Source: Haloarcula amylolytica JCM 13557 (GTDB lineage Archaea > Halobacteriota > Halobacteria > Halobacteriales > Haloarculaceae). From it: a stretch of DNA of 54,472 nucleotides. The stretch covers positions 236 to 54,707 of the forward strand of contig NZ_AOLW01000005.1 of assembly GCF_000336615.1 (NCBI RefSeq), in the 5' to 3' direction. Each line of letters begins with the position of its first letter. Position 1 is the stretch's first letter. The notes beneath the pieces are model-generated. The model saw nothing but the letters and a program-made list of their open reading frames with translations. It was not told the DNA's origin and did not search any database. Below, piece by piece: positions 17,860-25,621 of this stretch. The position numbers and the translations under genes were made by a program.

Positions 17860-18854
17860 GTACACAGGACGCAGACACACAGAGTTTGACGCTCGTACAG
17901 GCCGTCCGTGACGGCCTCTACGGCGAGATGGAGCGGAACGAAGACGTGGTCGTAATGGGTGAAGACGTCGGGAAGAACGGCGGCGTCTTCCGGGCGACGC
18001 AGGGACTCCACGAGGAGTTCGGTGACCAGCGGGTCATCGACACGCCGCTCGCGGAGGCCGGCATCGTCGGAACGGCCATCGGCATGGCCGCCTACGGGCT
18101 CCGGCCGGTGCCGGAGATGCAGTTCTCCGGGTTCATGTACCCCGCGTTCGACCAGATCGTCAGTCACGCCGCCCGACTTCGGAACAGGAGCCGCGGCCGG
18201 TACAATTGCCCGCTCACCGTTCGCGCGCCCTACGGCGGCGGCATCCGCGCGCCGGAACATCACTCCGAATCCAAGGAGGCGTTCTACGTCCACGAGGCGG
18301 GGCTGAAAGTCGTCGTCCCGTCGACGCCGAAGGAGACGAAGGGGCTGCTGACGGCGGCCATCCGGGACCCGGACCCCGTCATCTTCCTCGAACCGAAGCT
18401 CATCTACCGGTCGTTCCGCGAGGAGGTCCCCGACGACCCCTACACGGTCGAACTGGGTGAGGCGAAGGTCCGTCGTGAGGGGAGCGACGTGTCCGTGTTC
18501 ACCTGGGGCGCGATGACCCGGCCGACGGTCGAAGCCGCCGAGGAACTGGCCGAGGAGGGCATCGACGCCGAAGTGATCGACCTGCGAACGCTGTCGCCGA
18601 TGGACACCGATGCCATCGTCGAATCGTTCAAAAAGACCGGGCGAGCGACTGTCGTCCATGAAGCCCCCAAGACCGGTGGACTGGCCGGCGAGATTATCGC
18701 CACCATTCAGGAGGAAGTCCTGTTGTACCAGGAGGCTCCCGTCACCCGGGTGACGGGCTTCGACGTGCCCTACCCGCTATACGCGCTGGAGGACTACTAC
18801 CTCCCCGAACCCGCCCGCATCAAAGACGGTATCAGAGAGGCAGTGGAGTTCTGA
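17856..18854 (+). CDS. pdhB: 2-oxoacid dehydrogenase E1 component, beta subunit
   Basis: A 332-residue E1beta that forms the alpha2-beta2 E1 with the upstream gene. It has the conserved N-terminal [18 protein letters not shown] and [16 protein letters not shown], the Cys-free [17 protein letters not shown] loop, and the C-terminal transketolase-like domain ([16 protein letters not shown]). Coupled to E1alpha by a 4-nt overlap; E2 begins 3 nt after its stop. Confidence 0.95.
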   Translation: MSTQDADTQSLTLVQAVRDGLYGEMERNEDVVVMGEDVGKNGGVFRATQGLHEEFGDQRVIDTPLAEAGIVGTAIGMAAYGLRPVPEMQFSGFMYPAFDQIVSHAARLRNRSRGRYNCPLTVRAPYGGGIRAPEHHSESKEAFYVHEAGLKVVVPSTPKETKGLLTAAIRDPDPVIFLEPKLIYRSFREEVPDDPYTVELGEAKVRREGSDVSVFTWGAMTRPTVEAAEELAEEGIDAEVIDLRTLSPMDTDAIVESFKKTGRATVVHEAPKTGGLAGEIIATIQEEVLLYQEAPVTRVTGFDVPYPLYALEDYYLPEPARIKDGIREAVEF

Positions 18855-18857
18855 CGT

Positions 18858-20498
18858 ATGTTCGAGTTCAATCTCCCGGACCTCGGTGAAGGGGTCGCAG
18901 AGGGTGAGGTGTTGACCTGGCACGTCTCGCCGGGCGACGCCGTCACCGAGGATCAGGTCCTCGCGGAGGTGGAGACCGACAAGGCCGCCGTCGACGTGCC
19001 GTCGCCGGTCGACGGCGTCGTGCAGGAACTGCACGCCGAAGTCGGCGAGATGGTACAGACTGGCGAGGTGCTCATCACTATCGACGAGGCGGGCGATGCC
19101 GAAGCGGACGACGCGGCGGCTGGCAGTGCGGACAACGCCGAATCGGCAGAAGCTACCACAGAGGCGGTAGCCGACGACGCTGCGAGCGAAACCACAGCGG
19201 CCGATGCGTCGGACCAGTCTGACGCAAGCACGGCCGACGGGCGCGTGTTCGCCTCGCCGAGCGTCCGTCGACTCGCCCGTGAGAAGGGGGTCGACATCGC
19301 GGCCGTCGACGGGAGCGGGCCGGGCGGTCGCGTCACCGAGGGGGATGTCGAGGCGGCCACGGCGTCGGCCGGCGAGACGGCTGACAGTGACGACGGCCCC
19401 ACGTCGGTCGTTTCGGAGGCGTCCGACGACGGGGACGGCCCGACCACAGCAGTTTCGCAGGTCGACGATGCGGACACAGACGACGGGAATGCTGTCAAGT
19501 CAGCCGTCAGAAGTGTCTCCGGTGACGGACAGGCGGCCGCCAGTCGCGAGCAGACGCTGGCGACGCCAGCCACCAGAAAGGCCGCCCGCGAACTCGACGT
19601 GAACATCGACGCCGTTCCGACTGACCAGACGCGGGACGGCCAGCCCTACGTCGACGAATCGGCCGTTCGGACGTACGCGGAGACCCAGCAGGCCGCACAG
19701 GCAGCCGATGCCGAAGCTGTCAGTGCCGAGGGTGGCGCGGCAGGGACGGCAGCCAAGGCGGGCGACGCTGGGACCGAAACGACGGCCGTCGAGACAGGCG
19801 ACGGCGAGCGCCGCGAACCGTACCGTGGCGTCCGTCGGTCCATCGGCGAACAGATGGCTCGGTCCCGGAGAGAGGTGCCCCACGCGACCCACCACGACCA
19901 AGTCGTCGTGTCTGGCCTCGTCGAGGCCCGTGAGCGGCTCGCCCCACTCGCCGAAGAACATGATGTCACCCTGACGTACACGCCCTTCGTGGTGAAATGC
20001 GTCGCCGCGGCGCTGGACCAGCACCCGGTGCTCAACACGGCGCTGGACACCGAAAACGAGGAAATCGTCTACAGAGACGTCCACAACATCGGCGTGGCGG
20101 CAGCGACCGACCACGGCCTTGTCGTGCCGGTCGTCGACGACGTGGACGGGAAGGGCCTGGTCGAACTCGCAGACGAGATCAACGACCTCGTCGGGCGGGC
20201 CCGAGAGCGTGACATCGAGCGGTCGGAGATGCAGGGCGGGACGTTCACCGTCACGAACTTCGGGGCCATCGGCGGCGAGTACGCCAGCCCGATCATCAAC
20301 GTCCCCGAGACGGCGATTCTCGGGATCGGGGCGCTGAAGGAGCGGCCGGTGGCCGAAGACGGCGAGGTCGTCGCGAAACCCACGCTCCCGCTCTCGCTGG
20401 CAATCGACCACCGCGTCATCGACGGGGCAGACGCCGCGCGCTTCGTCAACACGCTCAAGGAGTACCTGGCGGACCCGACGCGGCTCCTGCTGGAGTAG
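18858..20498 (+). CDS. pdhC: 2-oxoacid dehydrogenase E2, dihydrolipoyl acyltransferase
   Basis: A 546-residue E2. Domains in order: lipoyl domain (1-77) with the lipoylated Lys42 in VETDKAAVD; an acidic Ala/Asp/Thr linker; a peripheral-subunit-binding domain at ~130-167 (ASPSVRRLAREKGVDI, then GPGGRVTEGDV); a second acidic linker; a second binding-like domain at ~234-274 (ATPATRKAARELDVNI); another linker; and the catalytic core (~315-546) with the active-site DHRVIDG (His518, Asp522). Two binding domains are unusual, as one is the norm. The extreme acidity of the linkers fits a halophile. Confidence 0.95.
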   Translation: MFEFNLPDLGEGVAEGEVLTWHVSPGDAVTEDQVLAEVETDKAAVDVPSPVDGVVQELHAEVGEMVQTGEVLITIDEAGDAEADDAAAGSADNAESAEATTEAVADDAASETTAADASDQSDASTADGRVFASPSVRRLAREKGVDIAAVDGSGPGGRVTEGDVEAATASAGETADSDDGPTSVVSEASDDGDGPTTAVSQVDDADTDDGNAVKSAVRSVSGDGQAAASREQTLATPATRKAARELDVNIDAVPTDQTRDGQPYVDESAVRTYAETQQAAQAADAEAVSAEGGAAGTAAKAGDAGTETTAVETGDGERREPYRGVRRSIGEQMARSRREVPHATHHDQVVVSGLVEARERLAPLAEEHDVTLTYTPFVVKCVAAALDQHPVLNTALDTENEEIVYRDVHNIGVAAATDHGLVVPVVDDVDGKGLVELADEINDLVGRARERDIERSEMQGGTFTVTNFGAIGGEYASPIINVPETAILGIGALKERPVAEDGEVVAKPTLPLSLAIDHRVIDGADAARFVNTLKEYLADPTRLLLE

Positions 20499-20553
20499 CC
20501 GCTCGGGTTCGCAATCGAAACCGAAATTCGTCACTGGAACGACAGGGCTGGTG

Positions 20554-20952
20554 ATGCCCTCCACGAGAGACACATGGATCTGGTACGGATTAGGCGCACT
20601 GTTCGTCCTGCCGCCGGGATGTATGGCCCTCGCCCGGCTGTCGATGGAACTGTTCATATCGTCGGGGTCGGCCAGTGACGGGAGTCTCGGAACGTTCCTC
20701 GGCGCGTTTGCTCTGACCGTCCTCGCCAGTTGGGCGAGTGTGCTGTTCAGCCTGCTTCTCACAGTCGGCCTCTTTCTCGACAGTCGACACCTCCGGCGGA
20801 CCGACGGGGACTGGTCCCCGACACCGCTGTATGCGCTCGCCGGCATCGTCCACGGGGTGGGATCGACACTGCTCGCGGCGTTTGCGGTGTCGGTACCGGT
20901 CGTCGGCTACTATCTGTATCGGCGGCGCACGCGAGACACGACAGTGAGGTGA
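20554..20952 (+). CDS. small membrane protein in the 2-oxoacid dehydrogenase cluster
   Basis: A 132-residue protein with about three hydrophobic segments: residues ~9-29, ~48-72, and ~92-118 (the last region containing a Gly/Ala-rich helix and a terminal VVGYYLYRRRTR). There is no recognised domain. It lies 55 nt after E2 and 39 nt before E3 on the same strand, so it is probably in the operon. A GTG three bases upstream is an alternative start. It could anchor or regulate the complex, or be an unrelated insertion. Confidence 0.7.
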   Translation: MPSTRDTWIWYGLGALFVLPPGCMALARLSMELFISSGSASDGSLGTFLGAFALTVLASWASVLFSLLLTVGLFLDSRHLRRTDGDWSPTPLYALAGIVHGVGSTLLAAFAVSVPVVGYYLYRRRTRDTTVR

Positions 20953-20991
20953 AGGGCGATAGCTTTTCACGGACCCGGACGAGGCACCGCT

Positions 20992-22410
20992 ATGGTCGTT
21001 GGAGATGTCACTACTGGAACCGAACTGCTTGTTATCGGCGGCGGTCCGGGCGGCTACGTCGCCGCGATACGGGGCGCGCAACTGGGACTGGACACGACGC
21101 TCGTCGACCGGGACGCCTACGGCGGGACCTGTCTGAATCACGGCTGTATCCCCTCGAAAGCGCTCATCTCGGCCTCGGACGTCGCCCACGACGCCCGACA
21201 GGCCGAGTCGATGGGCGTGTTCGCGGACCCGGCCGTCGACATGGCCGGGATGACAGAGTGGAAAGACGGCGTCGTCACACGGCTGACACGGGGCGTCGAA
21301 TCGCTGTGTGAGAGCGCCGGCGTCAATCTGATTGAGGGGACCGCCGAGTTCGTCGACGACGGGACGGTCCGAGTCGCTCACGGCGGCGAGGGGCAGGGCT
21401 CGGAGTCGCTGTCGTTCGAACACGCCATCGTTGCGACGGGGAGCCGACCGATGGCGGTCCCCGGCTTCGAGTTCGACGGCGAGCACATCCTCTCCTCGAA
21501 GGACGCGCTCGCGCTCGAATCGGTCCCCGAGAAGCTGCTCGTCGTCGGCGCGGGCTACATCGGCATGGAGCTCTCGACGGTGTTCGCGAAACTGGGCGCG
21601 GAGGTCACGGTCGTCGAGATGCTCGACGACGTGTTGCCCGGCTACGAGGACGACGTCGCGGCGGTCGTCCGCGACCGCGCCGAGGATCTGGGAATCGATT
21701 TCAACTTCGGCGAGGCGGCCGACGACTGGGACGAGACAGACGAGGGCATTCGCGTCCAGACCGTCGACGAAGACGACTCGGTCACCGAGTACAATGCCGA
21801 GAAATGTCTCGTCGCGGTCGGCCGCGAGCCGGTCACGGACACGCTCGCGCTGGAGAATATCGACCTCCAGACGGACGAGAACGGCGTCATCCCGACCGAC
21901 GACCAGTGCCGGACGGCGTTCGAGTCGGTGTTCGCAGTCGGCGACGTGGCCGGCGAGCCGATGCTTGCCCACAAGGCGATGGCCGAAGGCGAGGTCGCTG
22001 CGAGAGCCGCCGCCGGCGAACCGGCCGCGTTCGACCATCAGGCGATTCCCGCCGCGGTGTTCACCGACCCCGAGATCGCCACTGTCGGTATGACCGAAGA
22101 GGAAGCCGAGGCGGCGGGCTTCGAGCCGGTCATCGGACAGATGCCGATACGAGCTAACGGCCGCGCGCTCACGGTCAACGAGAAGGAGGGGTTCGTCCGC
22201 GTCGTCGCCGATGCCGATGAGGAATTCCTGCTCGGGGCGCAGATCGTCGGCCCGGAAGCATCGGAGCTTATCGCCGAACTCGGGCTGGGTATCGAGATGG
22301 GCGCGCGGCTTGAAGACATCGCCGGGACGATCCACACGCACCCGACGCTCTCCGAAGCGGTCCACGAGGCGGCCGCGGCGGCACGCGGCGAAGCGGTTCA
22401 CACGCGCTGA
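20992..22410 (+). CDS. lpdA: dihydrolipoyl dehydrogenase (E3)
   Basis: A 472-residue FAD/NAD flavoprotein that reoxidises the dihydrolipoyl group of E2. Key features: the FAD motif GGGPGGYVAA at ~12-21, the redox disulphide in GGTCLNHGCIPSKALI (~43-58), the NAD motif VVGAGYIGMELS, and the C-terminal His-Glu pair in HTHPTLSEAVHEA. Last gene of the cluster; E3 would also serve a glycine cleavage system elsewhere. Confidence 0.97.
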   Translation: MVVGDVTTGTELLVIGGGPGGYVAAIRGAQLGLDTTLVDRDAYGGTCLNHGCIPSKALISASDVAHDARQAESMGVFADPAVDMAGMTEWKDGVVTRLTRGVESLCESAGVNLIEGTAEFVDDGTVRVAHGGEGQGSESLSFEHAIVATGSRPMAVPGFEFDGEHILSSKDALALESVPEKLLVVGAGYIGMELSTVFAKLGAEVTVVEMLDDVLPGYEDDVAAVVRDRAEDLGIDFNFGEAADDWDETDEGIRVQTVDEDDSVTEYNAEKCLVAVGREPVTDTLALENIDLQTDENGVIPTDDQCRTAFESVFAVGDVAGEPMLAHKAMAEGEVAARAAAGEPAAFDHQAIPAAVFTDPEIATVGMTEEEAEAAGFEPVIGQMPIRANGRALTVNEKEGFVRVVADADEEFLLGAQIVGPEASELIAELGLGIEMGARLEDIAGTIHTHPTLSEAVHEAAAAARGEAVHTR

Positions 22411-22550
22411 GAACATTTTGGGCTGATTCGCGAAGATCAGTCAAACACAACTCTGTGGGCGTTTACTGACAGAGAGGCAGAATTTTGCGCCGTGCAAAAG
22501 GGTTATATTGTGGATTGAGTAAACTGTCGGTGACTAGGAACCGGTAACAT

Positions 22551-23180
22551 ATGTCTACTGATTCACAGCCCGACGATACCATCGCCCAGGCGATTATTTC
22601 GGGGTCGACGTACGAGCGACTCCGCTATGAACGCCACTCGTATCTCAGACAGACCGTCCCGCGGACGCTCGCGCTCCAGAGCGCCCTGCTTGGTGCGCTG
22701 GCACTGTTACTACCGATCTACGGCCTGTATCCGGACAGCACCGCGGCGTTTCTCCCGTCGATCGACCCCGGCGTCGCTTCGCCGAAGGTGCTGTTGCTCG
22801 GACTGTTCGGCGGCTTCTTGCAGTTGTTCGGTGCGACGGTGCTCGTCGGGTCAGTTCTCTACCGGGTCCGGCTTGCGCCGCTGACCGAGCGACAGGCGCA
22901 CGCGGCGCTCAACGCCGAGGACTTCGCCCGCTACGTCGGCCTTGGAACCGGCGGACTGGCGATCGTGCTCTCGCTTTGCCTGTTCGCTGTCGGCCTGGGC
23001 GGTGGTGACGCAGTGTCCGCATACATCGCGTCCACGGGTCGAAACCCGTTCGTCGACTCCGGGTTCGGCCTGTCGGTTGCGACGGTCTCACTGCTCGCCT
23101 TCGTCGCCAGCGTGACGGTTTTTTACGCCTCGCGATACCTTCTCGTTCACCTCGCGCTGTTCCATCGTAGCAACGAGTGA
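22551..23180 (+). CDS. four-helix membrane protein, unknown
   Basis: A 209-residue protein with a hydrophilic N-terminus (residues 1-40) and four membrane segments around 44-62, 82-106, 131-152 and 174-204. No known domain recognised. A TTATATTG box at ~22502 gives a short-leader transcript, separate from the dehydrogenase operon. Haloarchaea carry many such orphan membrane proteins. Confidence 0.7.
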   Translation: MSTDSQPDDTIAQAIISGSTYERLRYERHSYLRQTVPRTLALQSALLGALALLLPIYGLYPDSTAAFLPSIDPGVASPKVLLLGLFGGFLQLFGATVLVGSVLYRVRLAPLTERQAHAALNAEDFARYVGLGTGGLAIVLSLCLFAVGLGGGDAVSAYIASTGRNPFVDSGFGLSVATVSLLAFVASVTVFYASRYLLVHLALFHRSNE

Positions 23181-23202
23181 GGAGTGTCACCGTTGACCTC
23201 CT

Positions 23203-23264
23203 CCCACGCCTTCAGGCGTGGGCTTTCGCCTTGCTCCCGCTGTAACGATACAGCAGTAGCGGGA
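23203..23264. mobile_element. solo hairpin end resembling an IS200/IS605 element
   Basis: A perfect palindrome CCCACGCCTTCAGGCGTGGG (23203-23222), preceded by CCTCCT, matches the subterminal hairpin I recall at the ends of haloarchaeal IS200/IS605-type elements (TnpA/TnpB). It is followed by a second pair of mutually exclusive stems (TCCCGCTGT at 23235-23243, ACAGC at 23250, GCGGGA at 23259). No tnpA or tnpB is nearby, so this may be a remnant end or a short non-autonomous derivative. Alternatively it is a terminator between two convergent membrane-protein genes. Confidence 0.5.
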
Positions 23265-23294
23265 TTTCGCGTCCGTGAAAAGTCGAAGACGCCG

Positions 23295-23627
23295 TCAGTT
23301 AGTCGCGACGTCGTTGATACCTGACTGTATCAAGAACCACGAAATGGGACCGAAGACGACGAACAGCAGGAACAGGACCACGCCGCTCTGGTCGGTGACG
23401 GCTTCCGCCGCGTTTGAGATCTGCCAGATCCCGATGATGTTTACGAGAGGAATGACTGCCAAAATGGGAGTCAGGTTCTGGTCTGTCCCTGCATCGAGTT
23501 GCTTGGCAGTCTTGTACAGCCAGTACAGGCCGTAGAGCGTTCCAGTCACGACAAACAGGACGACCTGCAGGCCGAGTGACCCGTCTTCGAACGCGGTTGC
23601 GTCAGTCACTTGCGGTGTTGCTGACAT
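23295..23627 (-). CDS. DUF4234-like membrane protein
   Basis: A 110-residue protein with three hydrophobic segments (~20-40, 54-73, 81-100). The TLYGLYWLYKTAKQLDAGT motif resembles DUF4234, where a Tyr-x-x-Tyr-Trp segment between two helices is typical. A TACTTTTTT box lies ~35 nt upstream of the ATG. Function unknown. Confidence 0.7.
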   Translation of the reverse strand: MSATPQVTDATAFEDGSLGLQVVLFVVTGTLYGLYWLYKTAKQLDAGTDQNLTPILAVIPLVNIIGIWQISNAAEAVTDQSGVVLFLLFVVFGPISWFLIQSGINDVATN

Positions 23628-23851
23628 ACAGTCGCTATTCGCTCACGCTTGCTGAAAAAAGTACACCCGCTGTAGATTCGCAAGCAGTCGGACGGGTGCC
23701 TGTCTGACACGGCACTGACGAGGACCTGGCACGGTTGTCCTGAACGGCGGCTGACGCCACCGAGACAGCGCCAGACGAATACCGCGACCGCCCCGGCACA
23801 GCGCTTGCCGATGACCACGGTTCTTTTGGTTCCCACCGCTGTACCCCGGGT

Positions 23852-24667
23852 ATGACCACTGTTACCCTGGGTCCCGAGGGGACCTACTCCCACCGCGCCG
23901 CACAGGCAGTCACCGACGACGAGATATCCTTCTCCGAGTCGGTGACCGCCATCGTCGAAGCCGTCGCCAGCGGCGAGGCCGAGCGCGGCGTCGTCCCCGT
24001 CGAGAACAGCATCGAGGGCTCCGTCACGGAATCGCTCGACGCCTTCGCGGAGTACGACGTTGCCGTCGTCGAGGAGATCATCACACCGATCCGCCACGCG
24101 CTGCTCGCACAGGACGAGTCGTTCTCGCTGGTGGCCAGCCACGCGCAGGCGCTGGCCCAGTGTCGGGGCTGGCTCGACGAGCACTACCCCGGCGTCAACG
24201 TCGAGGCCGTCGCGTCGACGGCCCGCGGCGTCGAGCGCGCCCGCGGCGACGCGGACATCGCCGCAATCGGCCACCCCGAGAACGCGACCAACGGGACCGA
24301 ACTGAAAGTGCTCGCCGAGGACATCCAGGACCAGTCCTCGAACGCCACCCGCTTCGTCGTCGTCGCCCCGACGAGCGAGCGCAGCGAGGCCGGCGGCAAG
24401 ACCTCCTTCATCGTCTACCCCGACGTCGACTACCCCGGGCTGCTGCTGGAACTGCTGGAGCCGTTCGCCGACCGCGACATCAACCTCACCCGCGTCGAAT
24501 CTCGACCCAGCGGCGAGCGCCTTGGCGACTACGTCTTCCACATCGACATCTCGGCCGGCCTCTACGAGCAGCGCACGCAGGACGCCCTCGCCGACATCGA
24601 AGACATCGCCGAGAAGGGCTGGGTCCGCCGGCTGGGGTCGTACGACTCGCAGACGGTTGTCAACTGA
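23852..24667 (+). CDS. pheA: prephenate dehydratase
   Basis: A 271-residue enzyme converting prephenate to phenylpyruvate in Phe synthesis. The N-terminal PDT domain has TLGPEGTYSHRAAQ, VPVENSIEGSV, and the catalytic Thr-Arg-Phe in SNATRFVVVA. The C-terminal ACT domain (~185-271) has the Phe-binding ESRP signature in NLTRVESRPSGERLGDY, so feedback inhibition is expected. It lacks a fused chorismate mutase. Followed 61 nt later by the hsp20 gene. Confidence 0.96.
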   Translation: MTTVTLGPEGTYSHRAAQAVTDDEISFSESVTAIVEAVASGEAERGVVPVENSIEGSVTESLDAFAEYDVAVVEEIITPIRHALLAQDESFSLVASHAQALAQCRGWLDEHYPGVNVEAVASTARGVERARGDADIAAIGHPENATNGTELKVLAEDIQDQSSNATRFVVVAPTSERSEAGGKTSFIVYPDVDYPGLLLELLEPFADRDINLTRVESRPSGERLGDYVFHIDISAGLYEQRTQDALADIEDIAEKGWVRRLGSYDSQTVVN

Positions 24668-24728
24668 GTCAGCGGGACACCGCCGGCCCCGTTCAAGCGT
24701 TAAGTCCCGGGCCCGTGTACCCCCGTGT

Positions 24729-25136
24729 ATGTCTGACCGCGATCCGTTCAGCGAGATCGAGCGCGCGTTCGATATGCTGGGAGAGCAGTTCGGCGTCGAC
24801 ATGGGCGCTATCCCGGTCGACGTCGTCGACGAGGGCGACGCCTTCGTCGTCCACGCGGACCTGCCGGGCTACGACAGCGACGACATCGACGTCCAGCTCG
24901 TCGAGGACCGAGAGGTCACCATCAGCGCCACGTCGAGCCGGGAGCAAGAGTCGACTGACGGCCAGTACGTCCAGCGCGAGCGCCGCCAGCAGTCGCTGAG
25001 CCGGTCGGTCCGTCTTCCCGAGTCCGTCGACGAAGCGGAGACCACTGCGAGCTACGACAACGGCGTTCTCACCGTTCGGCTTGAGAAGATCGTTCACAGC
25101 GAGGGTGACGACGGGACGGACATCCCAGTGAACTGA
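24729..25136 (+). CDS. Hsp20/alpha-crystallin family chaperone
   Basis: A 135-residue small heat-shock protein. The alpha-crystallin domain spans ~30-115 (FVVHADLPGYDSDDIDVQL to the ASYDNGVLTVRL strand), with a short N-terminal arm and a C-terminal IPV triplet equivalent to the IxI motif that drives oligomer assembly. The start at 24729 is chosen by the family N-terminus. The stop is 2 nt from the next ATG, so it is probably cotranscribed with the peroxiredoxin as a protein-damage/oxidative-stress pair. Confidence 0.92.
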   Translation: MSDRDPFSEIERAFDMLGEQFGVDMGAIPVDVVDEGDAFVVHADLPGYDSDDIDVQLVEDREVTISATSSREQESTDGQYVQRERRQQSLSRSVRLPESVDEAETTASYDNGVLTVRLEKIVHSEGDDGTDIPVN

Positions 25137-25138
25137 CG

Positions 25139-25591
25139 ATGGTGCTCGAACCCGGCACGGACGTGCCGACGATCAGGGCGACGAACCAGCACGGAAACCC
25201 GGTCCAGCCCGCCTTCGAGCAGCCGACGGTGCTGTACTTCTATCCGGCGGACGACACGCCGGGGTGTACGACGGAGGCGGAACAGTTCGAGGAGCACGCA
25301 AACCGGTTCGAGGACGCCGGCGTCTCGGTGTACGGCGTCTCGACCGACGGCGTGGAGAGCCACCGCGACTTTGCCGAGGCGAACGGCATCAGCTTCGACC
25401 TGCTGGCCGACCCCGAGGGGCGACTGTCCGAAGCGTTCGATGTGTCGCTGGTCGACGGACGGAGCCAGCGGACGACGTACGTCATCGCGAAGGAACGCGT
25501 CGTCGCCGTCTACGAGCGTGTCGGTCCCGACGGCCACGCGGCGAGCGTCTTCGAGGACCTCGTCGACACTGGATTAGTCAGCACCGAGTAG
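25139..25591 (+). CDS. peroxiredoxin (Bcp-type), one-Cys
   Basis: A 150-residue thioredoxin-fold peroxidase of the Bcp/PrxQ group. The peroxidatic Cys43 lies in DDTPGCTTEAEQF. The resolving Cys usual at +5 in PrxQ is absent and no other Cys exists in the protein, so a partner thiol must reduce it. The helper Thr40/Arg site is present (Arg in RTTYVI). Overlaps nothing and sits 2 nt after hsp20; convergent with leuS. Confidence 0.9.
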   Translation: MVLEPGTDVPTIRATNQHGNPVQPAFEQPTVLYFYPADDTPGCTTEAEQFEEHANRFEDAGVSVYGVSTDGVESHRDFAEANGISFDLLADPEGRLSEAFDVSLVDGRSQRTTYVIAKERVVAVYERVGPDGHAASVFEDLVDTGLVSTE

Positions 25592-25621
25592 GCCGCAACA
25601 GGCCGTGTGGCGGACGCTCGG

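Noticed and set aside
20590..22416. A 608-codon minus-strand frame opposite lpdA and the membrane protein
   Set aside because: Arg/Val/Asp-rich antisense product typical of GC-rich shadows; E3 on the plus strand is unambiguous.
23203..23222. CRISPR repeat
   Set aside because: The palindromic 20-mer occurs once here with no spacer-repeat pattern.
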